From assembly GCA_035048815.1 (NCBI GenBank), contig JAUCBN010000049.1, positions 2,549,501-2,613,500 of the forward strand: a stretch of DNA of 64,000 nucleotides, read 5' to 3'. Made by a program: the position numbers and the translations under genes. The notes beneath the pieces are model-generated. The model was not told where the DNA came from and searched no databases. It saw nothing but the letters and a program-made list of their open reading frames with translations. Every line of letters begins with the position of its first letter. Position 1 is the first letter of the stretch. The DNA comes from Abelmoschus esculentus. Taxonomy: Eukaryota; Streptophyta; Magnoliopsida; Malvales; Malvaceae. Below are positions 48,030 through 60,147 of this stretch, piece by piece.

Positions 48030-50913
48030 TGTAACACCCCAAATTTGGGCCAAGAAGTTTAGAGGTCTAGTAGACCAGTTTTGTTGGTTTAGCCTAGTTC
48101 GGGATTAAATACTTACAAATTAGTTTTTAATCAAAATAAATTGAGGAAAAGTATCCTAAAATTCTTATTTAACATATATTTGACTTTGGTCAAATCAATT
48201 TTGAAAATTTACCTTTAAATCCCTAGGATTTAGAAATTGGTGACCATTTTGTAAAAATTGAAAACTTCGAGGAAAATTTTATAAAACAAGCCAAAACTTT
48301 GAATCTTTAAGGGGCTTTGATCCAATTATAATCCTAGCTGGTCTAGGCTTTCCAAATTTTAATTAATTAAACCCAAAACCTATTTTAAATTAAATAACTT
48401 AATTAAACCTAATTTTAAACTCTTAAAACCCTTTTTAATTAACCTAAACATCACATATTTTTCTAATTTTCGTTTTCCCTCTTTGTAAGCATCCGTTCAT
48501 CAAGTTTTCAAGGTAAAAACTCATTCTTTTTCAATTAAATTCGTTTCTAATAATTATAATAACTTTTCTTCTTTAAATTTTCTTGTTTTCTCATCGTTTT
48601 CTCGTTTTAAAACCCGGAAAGCAATTAGATCAGTTTTGGGGGTGAGATTTCATCAATCCTCTAGAACAATAAAGTTTTTTACTGAAATTCTCAAGTTATT
48701 GGTTTGGAGTTTTTGTTTTAATCTTTTAATTTCATAAAAATCGGTTTTTCGACTAAAAATCCAAATTTTCGTTCAAGGATTTTGATCCGCTGTTTTGGAA
48801 TTCTAAATTCATGATTTTGAATTTATTATAATGTTTATAACATGTTTTAAACATATATAATCCCGGACTATAGGTTTAGGAGAAGTTTGGTAGTTTTCGG
48901 TTAAGGTTTTGATAGGTTTTAAGGGTTGTTGAGTGGGGGTCCTACTTGGGGTTTGTTGTGTGCGATTAGGAGCACTAAATCTTTAGTTTTTGATGGTTGA
49001 AACAGGACAAGAAGTTGGTGATCACATTTGAAGAAGTTTTGGATCGAATCGATGACTTGTCGGACAAGAAACAATTATTGGTGAGTGGATCATGAGGGTT
49101 GCCGATTTGGCATGTTTTTAAATGTGTTTTCAAAGGTTTGGGGGTGTAAGGAAGGTTTGAAAAACCTCCTTATACACAGAAGTAAGTTTTAAGTATTGCT
49201 TTCTTAAAGGTTCCCATATTATGCCTTGTTTTTACAACGTTATTTGTCATGCTCTTGTTATGTTGTGCATATGTGATTATGCATGTATATAAATGATAAT
49301 GAAACTTTTTTTAAAGAGATTTTATATGCATTCAATGTTCCCACGGTTTTGTTTTGAAAAATAAGATAAAAGTGGTTTTATCAGTTTTTGTAAGTGATGC
49401 GTGAAAAGTGGGATACATGTGATTTGAATTCTATTTTGAATTAAGTTTTGAGCATTGATTTTTGATAATATATTGGCTAGTTAAGTGATGAACCTTATGG
49501 GATAAGTTGATCGATCAATAGGGTCTAGAGTGCACTATAAACATTCAAAAGTCGTACGTGTATAAATTCCTTGTGTGTTGCATTTTGCCTTTTATTCTAA
49601 TGCTATGTGATGGGAGTAGTACTGTCACATACGGGTTGATTGGAGTAGTACTTTCACCGGACACCAAGGTGAGATAATTCATGTTGAGAGTAGTATCAAC
49701 ATGCGCATGCTCTGAGAGTAGTACTAACATGCGGTTGCCCGTTTATCCTAACGATTTGGAGTGGTACAAATCGGATCACTAGCACCAATATATGTTTTTA
49801 CTTTTTAAAGGTAAGTGTCATGGTTTTTACTTGTTGCATATGGGATTATGCATGCGAGGTTTTGTGCATTGGTATGCATGTGATTTAAGCATTGCTATGT
49901 TGTTAGCATGTAAGACTTGAGCTTGTGCTTTGAGATGCATGTGTAAGCATTGTTATGTGAGTAGCATGTAAGGCTTGTGTTTTTAGCTTTTAAAGCATAT
50001 GATTTTAAAAAGGTTTTACTAAATTTTAATGATGGCATTGTTAGCCATGGTTTAATGACACTTACTGAGTTTTAAAAAGTGACGTTGTTAGCCATGTTTG
50101 TTTTGTTTTATAAAGAGCATGACATGTTTTTAAATCGATGAAATTGGTTTAGTATGGACTGCATTGCAAGGTGTTTTTATACTTGTTTTTATTCACTCAC
50201 TAAGCTTATGCTTACCCTCTCATTTACCTTGCAATGTAGAGTAAATAATGTTGAGGCAGTGAAGGGAAGCAAGGATCCAGGTAACCGCCAAGTGAAAGCT
50301 CAAGTATGTCTTTATAACATTAGTAGTAGTGAGAGAGCAATGGAGATGGGTTATCATGTTAAGATTATTGATATGATGATAAGACTTTTTGTAGTCGTAT
50401 TCTTATATATACTTGATGTTTATCAAAATTGTTATTGTTTAAGATATGGCTTAGTGAATCTATGTGTTTTTGGATATTCTGGCTTGAATACTATAAATGA
50501 TACACTTTTATGTTAACGAGGTATTTTTGAGATCTATTATAGGTTAATTTTAAAGTATGATATACCATGCTTGTTATAGTTGAAGTATGCTTATAAATTA
50601 TGTGCTTTTCATGTGGAATTAGGTGACTTTGCATCTAGGGATGATATTCGAAGTGTGGATTACGCCTATAGGGTCTTGTATACATCTGAAGAACCTTACT
50701 TATTCGGTTAAATTAGGAATCACTTCACATCTCTTTTTGCTACAAATGAACTCAGTCCTTGCATGAACATATAAGATCTAATTAAAGCATTTAGATAAGA
50801 TAAAAGATAAAAATTAGGGTCGTTTATCGAGGCGAGTCTTTGGATTAGCCTCGGTATTCCCCGTGTAGCTCGTTCGCGTCGGGTGACATCTAGACCGGGT
50901 CGAGGGGGTTACA
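48030..50913 (+). repeat. 5' LTR of the 9.4-kb element
   Basis: It is the direct partner of 54577-57474, by eye about 96 percent alike. It includes a cluster of AGTAGTACT words at 49615-49735. The 120-codon frame at 50154-50516 recurs in the other LTR at 56709-57071. I regard that as a by-product of LTR identity, not a gene, because I see no domain in it. Confidence 0.88.
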
Positions 50914-50918
50914 TTTAT

Positions 50919-50936
50919 TGGTATCAGAGCTTAGGT
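50919..50936 (+). other. Primer-binding site, initiator Met tRNA type
   Basis: TGGTATCAGAGCTTAGGT follows the 5' LTR after five bases. TGGTATCAGAGC pairs with initiator methionine tRNA. It sets the element in the plus direction. Confidence 0.85.
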
Positions 50937-53900
50937 TTATGAAACCTCTTGGGAAGTTTTGTTTGGTATGTTGTAGAGTTAAATTTTTTTAAATGTTGCT
51001 TATGTACGATGATTGTTTAAAATTTTTATGTTATTGTATGAGATTCACGGTGTTTGTTATATCTGATTGACTTGTGTTGTGAAATAGTAACTTAAGGATT
51101 TGTTTTTCAAGCACGATGTTTGCAAGCATGATTAAATTTTGATAGGTAGATATTCTACTACATATAGGTGATTATTTGTATGCTTGATGGAATCTTGTTC
51201 CTTTGTTATGACATTAATTATATGCAAACGTGAACATGTCCGTGAGTTTCTTGACTTAGTGATTTGAATGTTATGTGACATAGGATACTATTTGACCATG
51301 TTTTAAGGTTATTTTGCATGTGAAATTTATAAAAGTGAAAAGTGTTTAGATTTTAAATATTGCATACATTGCTGTCAGTTGGTCTTAAAAATGGTTTATA
51401 AGTTGAACATTTCATGAGATTTATGGATATTGATATGTCATGTAGCATAGGAAACTAGTTTGAATTTTCATTGGTTAATGCATGAGAATTTGTGATGGTT
51501 TTATATGATGCTTAATGCTATTGTGGAAAATATATTTGTTATATGGTTATATGTTCTTGATGCTAATTATAGTTGATGATTGAGTATATATTGTTGGGGT
51601 TTATTTTTGGGTACCCATTGCTCTAACTACTACTAGGAAATTATTTTATATTATACTTGAGCTACTTGGAACTTGCTTCGCGTTGGCCTCACAAGTTCTG
51701 CAAAATGTTTTTGCATGTTAAAATTATTTTTCTATTTTATTGTGCTTGATATGGGACCGAAAAGAAAGCTAAAACTTGGTAATAGAGGAGTTGTGGAGAT
51801 CAGAAAGTGTAGTTAGATTCGTATTGTGGTGTGTGATATCCGATCTTGAGTTGACTGGGTCCTCGATCGTGTTTGAATGTAAAGTGGTTTTGAATCAGTT
51901 TAGTATGAGAATATGTTGTGCTGGTGAGTAGTAAGAGACTAAATCACTAAAGTTCCTTTGGGAGTTTCAAAGTGCTTTATGTGCGAGGTGAATTGAACGT
52001 GTTAGAAACATTCAGATTATGGTGTGTTTGTTTATTCTTGAGTGCTAAGTTTATATGGTTTTGGATGTTGAAGAGATAGAAAGTTGAAGTTCCGTAGTGG
52101 AAGATGTTGTTTATGAGTATGGACAATAATCATGCATAGTATAGGAGCACCTACATGCATATAGATTATACATCTTAGGACATGCATGCATTATTGAGCA
52201 TGAAATTATATTGTATTTGCATACACTTGCATAGGCATCTAGGGTGACATATAGGACTCAAGCATACATTGTCCATATCTACAAACGTTTCCCTCTTGAA
52301 AATGAAAGTTATGTTGTGATCAATCCTGTAGGGAGAAGGTGTAGGTTTAAAGAGGTGTCTGAAGGATGCTCTTGTTGGAGCTAAACCTGTTGTGTAGTGA
52401 GTTGAGTTACTTTTCTGGTTGGGAAATAATTCTTGTTAAGGATTGGCTAAATGGGTTGGAGTTGTGAATGGTTAAACCGAGGATAAATGTCTTTAGTTGA
52501 TGGGAGTTGGGGTTGGTTGTTAGTGAAGCAGAAGTTTTAGTTTTGCAAGGTTCTTTTGGCGAAGGTTCAGTTTATGTAGAAGGAGTTTTGTTATCATCAT
52601 GATTGGTAAAAGTACTAAATGGCGTTTTCTGTTTGGTATGGTTTAGAAGGCGGTTAGGTCAAGTGTGTAACTGGTCTAGTATTTGTTTTAGAAAGTACTA
52701 GTTGGGTTTTTGGAAAAGAAATGAAAATTTTGGAAAAACAATTTAAGGTGATGAAGGATGCATAAGGGACTTGTGTGGACCTTGAGAGGAGATGATTGTG
52801 TCGTTTGGCTTAGCTTTTACATGTTGTGTTCTTAAGGAGTTGTGTCAGGTTTTACTTGGGTATGGTCAGGTTGTTATGGAGGTTTCGGATGTAATCCTTG
52901 GATATCTCTGCATGGAGATATTGTGTAATGAGGAACATTGGGTAGTTTGTAGCTATTATTGGTCAAAAAAAATCTTATAGACTTGTTTCATCGTCAGGAG
53001 GTGATGCGAGGGTTTGTGTTTGTTGAGTTTTCCGTTTACGATTGGTTTTCTCATGTGTTGTTGTTGCTTAACGTTAAGATGTATGTTAAGGTGAGTGGAC
53101 GGAGGAGTAACATTAAGTTTGGCTAGGTTGAAGAGGCACAAGTTTGAGCTTGGATTAACCTAAGTGAAATAAGAGTTGGTTGACTATAGTACCGTGTTGT
53201 TTAATGGTCCAGCCATTGAGTTTTTGTTTGGTAAAAGTTGCGTGTGCTATCATTATGGGTTAATATGAGATGCTTAGTGTGACTTAGGTTGCTTAAGGGT
53301 TATGTCTTGACAGATTTCGGTAAGTTAAGAGTGTTGTGAAGCCAAGAGCATTGTTGACTCGATTAAGTTTATCGAAGAGTGTTGGTCTAGTGCAGAGTTG
53401 TAGGTGAGACTTTTCATGGTTAAAATGTTCTGAGGTAAGTTGTTATCGGATTTTGGCGGAGTTGCGTGAGCGGGCCACATTGGAAGTTGTGTTGATTGGT
53501 TTTAGCTGTGGTGTTGTTTGTCTTTTATGTCTATGAGGCACGTGGTTGTGTTGTATGGTGCTATAAGTTAGAATGATTTCTTAGTCAAAGTTTGTGGAAG
53601 TATTTTGCTATGCATCTAGAAGTAAGAAGTTGTGAAAGGAGTTTGTAAGCGGTTGTTGTTTGATGGACTTGTTTTGGATGAGGATGAGTTGAAAGTGAAT
53701 GTTTGTTTTGATGGTAAGTTGAACTTGAGAGTCAATTTTGTTTGAGAATGTTGTTTTCGTCTAAGGTGCTAGAGTAGAGGTATGTTAACAAATCTCCGTA
53801 AGTTTTGTGACGTGGTTTCTTGGCAGTTAAAAGAGAGTCTTTTCTTTGAGGACGGTTTGAGCTGGTGAGTAGTATGTTCTAATATGATAAGGTTTTGAGA

Positions 53901-54560
53901 CATATTATGGGCTTCCAATTGAGTTTATGGGTGTTCTCTCGTTAATAGACATGTAACTGGTATGAGTGAGTTATCTAGGTTTGGGAAGGTATGTTAAGAT
54001 GTTGTGACATGAATCTTATGGGTTTTTGGCTAAAGATGTTACCGTTGTTAAGTTTTTGTTGGTGAAACTTGTTATGTGATATTACGTTGAGCGGGGCTCG
54101 GTGGAAAGTTTTGGTTTTTGCCTTGTATATTAGAACTATGCTTGAGAAAGTTAAACTTGTTAGTGGTAGATGAGAGCTCTTGCAGTTTCCCGAAAGTCGA
54201 ATGCTAACCTTAAGTAAGGAAAGGTTGGGTTTCTAGAAAACAAAAAGGTTTTTACTTTGGCTTGAGTATGCAATGAGTGTTGAGACGAACCATGGTGTTT
54301 TTGGTGTACCGTTGTTCGGGATATTGTTGCAAGTTTTGATGGCAGGTGATGTTATGATGAAATTAAATCTTATCTTTATGAGATGTATGTTAGGATCTTG
54401 GTTTTTGATAGTAAATGTCCTTTGTGGTAAGATCCGTGTGTTGATCAGAGTGTTTTAGTGGCGTAATGGTGAATGGGAAGTCACGAGGGAGTGAAAGGAA
54501 GTTGTGAAGAAGCAGTTTCCTTAACTCTTTTCACGGTGAAAATTTCGAGGACGAAATTTC

Positions 54561-54576
54561 TTAAGTGGGGGAGAGT
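54561..54576 (+). other. Polypurine tract of the 9.4-kb element
   Basis: TTAAGTGGGGGAGAGT directly precedes the 3' LTR. The preceding sequence carries the common end-of-pol phrase of Gypsy elements (AATTTCGAGGACGAAATTTC). Confidence 0.8.
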
Positions 54577-57474
54577 TGTAACACCCTAAATTTGGGCCTA
54601 GAAGTTTAGAGGTCTAGTGGACCGATTTTGTTGGTTTAGCCTAGTTCGGGATTAAATACTTAAAAATTAGTTTTTAATCAAAATAAATTAAGGAAAAATA
54701 TCCTAAAATTATCATTTAACATATATTTGACTTTGGTCAAATCAATTTTGAAAATTTACCTTTAAATCCCTAGGATTTAGAAATTGGTGATCATTTTGTA
54801 AAAATTGAAAACTTCGAGGAAAATTTTATAAAACAAGCCAAAACTTTGAATCTTTAAGGGGTTTTGATCCAATTATAATCCTAGCTGGTCTAGGCTTTCC
54901 AAATTTTAATTAATTAAATCCAAAACCTATTTTAAATTAAATAAATTAATTAAACCTAATTTTAAACTCTTAAAACCCTTTTTAATTAACCTAAACATCA
55001 CATATTTTTCTAATTTTCGTTTCCCTCTTTGGAGGCAGCCGTTCATCAAGTTTTCAAGGTAAAAACTCATTCTTTTTCAATTAAATTCGTTTCTAATAAT
55101 TATAATAACTTTTCTTCTTTAAATTTTCTTGTTTTCTCATCGTTTTCTCGTTTTAAAACCCGAAAAGCGATTAGATCAGTTTTGGAGGTGAGATTTCATC
55201 AATCCTCTAGAACAATAAAGTTCTTTACTGAAATTCCCAAGTTAATGGCTTGGAGTTTTTGTTTTAATCCTTTAATTTCATAAAAATCGGTTTTTCAACT
55301 AAAATTCCAATTTTCGTTCAAGGATTTTGATCTGCTGTTTTGGAATCCTAAATTCATGATTTTGAATGTATTATAATGTTTATAACATGTTTTAAACATA
55401 TATAATCCCGGACTATAGGTTTAGGAGAAGTTTGGTAGTTTTCGGAAAGTTTTCGGTTAAGGTTTTGATAGGTTCTAAGGGTTGTTGAGTGGGGATCCGA
55501 CTTGGGGTTTGTTGTGTGTGATTAGGAGCACTAAATCCTTAGTTTTTGATGGTTGAAACAGGAGAAGAAGTTGATGATCACATTTGAAGAAGTTTTAGAT
55601 CGAATCGATGACTTGTCAGACAAGAAACAGTTATTGGTGAGTGGATTATGAGGGTTGACGATTTAGCATGTTTTTAAATGTGTTTTCAAAGGTTTGGGGT
55701 GTAATAAAGGTTTGAAAAACCTCCTTATACTCGGAAGTAAGTTTTAAGTATTGCTTTCTTAAAGGTTCTCATATTATGCCTTGTTTATACAACGTTATTT
55801 GTCATGCTCTTGTTATGTTGTGCATATGTGATTATGCATGTATATAAATGCTAATGAAACTTTTTTTAAAGAGATTTTATATGCATTCAATGTTTCCACA
55901 GTTTTGTTTTGAAAAATAAGATAAAAGTGGTTTTATCAGTTTTTGCAAGTGATGCGTAAAAAGTGGGATACATTTGATTTGAATTCTATTTTGAATTAAG
56001 TTTTGAGCATTGATTTTTGATAATATATTGGCTAGTTAAGTGATGAAACTTATGGGATAAGTTGATCAATCAATAGGGTCTAGAGTGCACTATAAACATT
56101 CAAAAGTCGTACGTGTATAAATTCCTTGTGTGTTGTATTTTGCCTTTTATTCTAATACTATGTGATGGGAGTAGTATTGTCACATACGGGTTGATCAGAG
56201 TAGTATTTTCACCGGAAACCAAGGTGAGATAATTCATGTTGAGAGTAGTATCAACATGCGCATGCTCTGGGAGTAGTACTAACATGCGGTTGCCCGTTTA
56301 TCCTAACAATTTGGAGTGGTACAAATCGGATCACTAGCACCAATATATGTTTTTACTTTTTAAAGGTAAGTGTCATGGTTTTTACTTGTTGCATATGAGA
56401 TTATGCATGCGAGGTTTTGTGCATTGGTATGCATGTGATTTAAGCATTGCTATGTTTTTAGCATGTAAGACTTGAGCTTTGTGCATTGAGATGCATGTGT
56501 AAGCATTGCTATGTGAGTAGCATGTAAGACTTATGTTTTAGCTTTTAAAGCATATGATTTTAAAAAGGTTTTACTAAATTTTAATGATGGCAATGTTAGC
56601 CATGGTTTAATGACACTTATTGAGTTTTAAAAAGTGACGTTGTTAGCCATGTTTGTTTTGTTTTATAAAGAGCATGACATATTTTTAAATCGATGAAATT
56701 GGTTTAGTATGGGCTGCATTGCAAGGTGTTTTTATACTTGTTTTTATTCACTCACTAAGCTTATGCTTACCCTCTCATTTACCTTGCAATGCAGAGTAAA
56801 TAATGTTGAGGCAGCGAAGGGAAGCAAGGATCCAGGTAACCGCCAAGTGAAAGCTCAAGTTTGTCTTTATAACATTAGTAGTAGTGAGAGAGCAATATGG
56901 ATGGGTTATCATGTTAAGATTATTGATATGATGATAAGACTTGTTGTAGTCGTATGCTTATATATACTTGATGTTCATCAACATTGTTATTGTTTAAGAT
57001 ATGGCTTAGTGAATCTATGTGTTTTTGGATATTTTGGATTGAATATTATAAATGATACACTTTTATGTTAACGAGATATTTTGAGATCTATTATAGGTTA
57101 ATTTTAAAGTATGATATACCATGCTTGTTATAGTTGAAGTATGCTTATAAATTATGTGCTTTTCATGTGGAATTAGGTGACTTTGCATCTAGGGATGATA
57201 TTCGAAGTGTGGATTAGGCGATTACGCCTATATGGTCTTGTATGCATCTAGAGAACCATACTTGTTCGGTTAAATTAGAACTCACTTCACATCTATTTTC
57301 GCTGCAAATGAACTCAGTCCTTGCATGAACATATAAGATCTAATTAAAGCATTTAGATAAGATAAAAGAAAAAAATAGGGTCGTTTATCGAGGCGAGTCT
57401 TTGGATTAGCCTCGGTATTCCTCGTGTAGCTCTTTCGCGTCGGGTGACATCTAGACCAAGTCGATGGGGTTACA
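54577..57474 (+). repeat. 3' LTR of the 9.4-kb element
   Basis: It begins TGTAACACCCTAAATTTGGG and ends GGGGTTACA before the CCAAC duplication. It has more differences from its partner than the two Tekay LTRs have from each other, so this element is probably older than the Tekay-like one. Confidence 0.88.
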
Positions 57475-57719
57475 CCAACCTCCAAAGCAAGCCGAAGAAA
57501 CTCCACAACAAGCTTATAAACCTTCTTCTTTTCCAAGATCCTTGATGGTTCTCCTTTCTCTCCAACTACAAGGAAGATGATCAAGATATTACTATTCTAT
57601 TTAAAACGATTCTAAGAGGCTAAAATGAGCTCTTGACCAGCCTAAAACACTCCCAAACTTATTTTTGTTCTTATCTAAACCACCCAACAAAATCTAACTC
57701 CCACCATTTCTAACCAAAC

Positions 57720-58117
57720 TTACATGCTACTCACACATACTTTTTCTTGAAATCATCCAAGAAGTCATCTCATGTCATCATATCAGGATACCACTCCATC
57801 TCAATTGTTTCCCACTATTCTCTTGTTTTCTTCTTGAGTATAGAAAGAACACAAGACAACTTTTCCTCGGACATCAACCTCATCTGCCTCATGATCTATC
57901 GGGTATCACAAAGGCACTAATTCGCCTTCATAGGATTATCTTGGCTAGAACCTAAGAAATCTGTAGCACCTTGCCTACGAACCCTCTCGATAGGTGCCTC
58001 ACGTGGGGTAGTTGCATGCATTGGAATAGCCCTTACTATCCGATACAAAGCACGGTTCAGATGGGTGAAGTAATTTGCCCCTTGCCCTAGGTCTAGCCTA
58101 TATAAGGACCTAGCCAC
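57720..58117 (-). pseudogene. Gypsy gag remnant
   Basis: The minus strand reads TTPREAPIERVRRQGATDFL then GSSQDNPMKAN. This matches the start of the Gypsy gag domain, in which a proline-rich lead is followed by a GAxxFxGxxxDxPxKA motif. Stops follow, and weak similarity continues to about 57720. The element is probably the interior of the LTR whose pieces lie at 43261-57720. Its right side is cut by the Athila-type element near 58070. Confidence 0.65.
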
Positions 58118-58960
58118 CCAATGTACAATATACGGAATACCTAGGGAGAGAGCCGATTTCTATTCTTGTTTCTTTCCTCTCCATTATGTTCTAATCCTTC
58201 TTAGGGATTAGGTGAAGGTTGTCGAGTATTTGTGAGAGGAGTTTGTACCTTGTCTTTGATTCAATGCAATAAAGTTATCAAGGTTTGCTTATCCTTTGCT
58301 ATTCCTTGTTTTCACAATTGAGCTCGGGAGAGGATATTGTGAATCATCCATTTATCTAAGCTCGGGAGAGTTAGATTCACGAAAGGGGTAAGTACGGTGT
58401 TTCAATCGCGAAATACTAACTCGGCCTAGGGATAGGTTAAGAGTTTCAGCGGCTAAAAGAAGTGTGAGATTGGTTGGTGAGTATAATTGGTTCACGCCGG
58501 GAGGTATCATCAAGGACTAGTCATCAACAGCACTCTGACTTAGGGATAAGAGGAGTCATCCAAGGACACTTTGCCGAACTTTGGTAGAGTCAGCTCACGA
58601 GCAAGAGATTGCCGCAGCAGACAGTATTGTCGCTGCCAAGGCAGCAAACTGCAGTACTGCCGAGATAGTGATATACGATTGCATTGGACAGAGACAAGTC
58701 AATCAATTCCACAATACGACGCAACTGGATCCTAGCCCATCTCTCTCTACTATTTCAACTCTTTATTTTTATTTAGTTATTTTAGTTTCGATAATTCAAA
58801 TCAACTCACTTGTGTTCTTTACTTTTTCTACAGAACAAGAAGGTGAAGAAAACATATTAAGTATACCGGTCCCTGAGGAGACGATAACTCGATAAAATAC
58901 TTATCACTTATTACTTTCGATGTGCCACTTGCACTAAACGCGCACTTTTGACACGCGACA
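58072..58960 (+). repeat. 5' LTR of the Athila-type element, truncated at its left end
   Basis: Homology with the 3' LTR starts near 58072 and ends near 58960. The U3 part found upstream of the TATA box in the 3' LTR (from about 62900) is absent here. TATATAAG at 58100-58107 and AATAAA at 58268-58273 are the likely TATA box and polyadenylation signal. The region 58590-58690 has several CTGCCGAGG-type words. Confidence 0.75.
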
Positions 58961-58966
58961 AGTTTT

Positions 58967-58984
58967 TGGTGCCGTTGCGGGGGA
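58967..58984 (+). other. Primer-binding site, Asp tRNA type
   Basis: TGGTGCCGTTGCGGGGGA differs at two positions from the sequence complementary to plant tRNA-Asp, the primer typical of Athila elements. It follows the 5' LTR end (GCGACA) by six bases. Confidence 0.8.
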
Positions 58985-59058
58985 CTGGCAACTAAATTTT
59001 GTTTTCTTTATTTTCTTGTTTATTTTTATTTTTATTTTACTTTTGTTTTTCGTGGTGT

Positions 59059-59973
59059 ATGACCAGGGCCAATCCAACCAACCCATTGTACGAATTAGAT
59101 CCAGAGATCGAAAGAACAAGGCAAAGGTTGAGGAGACAGATCCAAGGAGCTATGGCAAAACACCCGGCAGGACAAAATTTACCTGCCGGCAATGGAGGAC
59201 TACCACCGCCACCTGGGCCACGACAGCTCACTGTCAGAGACTTCCTGGAGGAGGACTTAAATGGATTAAACCCAGGAGTTGTCACACCGGAGATTGAAGT
59301 AGCCCATTTTGAACTCAAACTTGTTATGTTCAATATGTTAAATACAATTGGACAATTTGGTGGGTCTGCAACTAAAGACGCAAGGCAGCACCTGGCCTCT
59401 CTTACCAAGAGGGTGCAAAACCTGCAGTTACAACAAAATACCCGTGAGGTCAAGGTAATTGATTCATACTGTGACTTATGTGGAGGTAACCACAGTTCCT
59501 CTGATTGCATGAATCAAGAAACTGGTATGTATGTTGGGAACTACAACCGCAACAATGTGATGTCCAACACATACAAACCTTCATGGAAGAGGCATCCAAA
59601 CCTATCATGGAGCAACCCTAACAATGCCTTAAACCCAATCACCCAACCTTCGGGATTTCAGCAACCAATGCCGCAGCAGCAAGCCCAGCAGCCGATGCCG
59701 CCGCCGCAGATGCAACAGCAATCGGTAAGTTCATTGAAAAACACACTAAAGGCCTTCATGATGAAAACCGAGTCATACATGGCAGAAAATAGTAATTTTA
59801 TCAAGAGGACAGATGCCTTCATGAATAGAACGGAGATGAGGTTGCAAAATCAAGAAGCAGCCATAAAAACGCTGGAAACTCAAGTTGGGCAGTTTGCTCA
59901 ATGCATAAACACTAGACCACAAGGAGGCCTACCTAGCAATACTGGAGTTGCTAAGATAATGAGCCATGAATAG
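59059..59973 (+). CDS. Athila-type gag with an internal deletion
   Basis: I start at MTRANPTNPLYELDPEIERT because it follows the primer site by a usual leader and has Athila gag character. The 304-residue product has a proline-rich lead, DFLEEDLNGLNPGVV, and the block GGSATKDARQHL. It then jumps directly to ASLTKRVQNLQLQQ (residues 109-115), where most of the capsid-like domain of full Athila gags, about 150-200 residues, is missing. A compact knuckle CDLCGGNHSSSDC (C-x2-C-x3-H-x4-C, residues 138-150) remains. A glutamine- and proline-rich stretch and a C-terminal coiled-coil-like stretch follow. It ends at a TAG after MSHE. The same frame stays open beyond that stop into the protease, so gag and protease were once one ORF split by a single base change. 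Confidence 0.8.
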   Translation: MTRANPTNPLYELDPEIERTRQRLRRQIQGAMAKHPAGQNLPAGNGGLPPPPGPRQLTVRDFLEEDLNGLNPGVVTPEIEVAHFELKLVMFNMLNTIGQFGGSATKDARQHLASLTKRVQNLQLQQNTREVKVIDSYCDLCGGNHSSSDCMNQETGMYVGNYNRNNVMSNTYKPSWKRHPNLSWSNPNNALNPITQPSGFQQPMPQQQAQQPMPPPQMQQQSVSSLKNTLKAFMMKTESYMAENSNFIKRTDAFMNRTEMRLQNQEAAIKTLETQVGQFAQCINTRPQGGLPSNTGVAKIMSHE

Positions 59974-60147
59974 TGCAAGGCAATCATTACTAGGAGTGGT
60001 CTACAACTGAAGGAAAAGATCCTAGAGAGCCAAATTCAATCAGCAGATCAAGCAAAAGAAGAGGCCGAGCAAACTGAATCTGATAACACTGCCCCGACAG
60101 AAAGCACTACAGCTCCTGAGCAGCCTGCCGAGGCGACAACAACTTCT

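Larger units (their letters stand above)
48030..57474 (+). mobile_element. Gypsy LTR element with decayed, nearly non-coding interior
   Basis: The element has perfect CCAAC target duplications (48025-48029 and 57475-57479). Its two LTRs are 2884 and 2898 bp, with TGTAACACC starts and GGTTACA ends, and the primer site and polypurine tract are intact. The interior is only 3663 bp, shorter than a full Gypsy gag-pol. It has no open frame above 62 codons with a domain. By eye it keeps weak gag-pol scraps: an INPVGRRCRF phrase near 52320, FCYASRSKKL near 53601 (compare the RNase H AYASRQLK block), and the end-of-pol phrase around 54465-54570. It is either a heavily decayed copy or a LARD-type passenger moved by others. 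Confidence 0.85.
43261..57720 (-). repeat. Gypsy LTR, minus-oriented, split by a solo LTR and a 9.4-kb element
   Basis: Three pieces, 43261-43670, 46904-48029 and about 57475-57720, read as one LTR when the two insertions are removed. It begins TGTAACACCCCAAACCTGTG. The middle piece has the TATCGATAC array at 47340-47770 and matches the 18.0-20.1-kb LTR in the text before the array. The right end of the LTR is missing; it runs into a gag remnant. Each insertion is bounded by a perfect 5-bp duplication, which proves the reconstruction of pieces. Confidence 0.7.

Noticed and set aside
50154..50516. 120-codon plus-strand frame conserved at 56709-57071
   Set aside because: The two copies lie at the same place in the two LTRs of one element, so identity comes from LTR copying. 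No domain is recognisable.
58581..58895. 104-codon frame in the 5' LTR of the Athila-type element
   Set aside because: The matching stretch of the 3' LTR does not keep the frame open, and no domain is visible.
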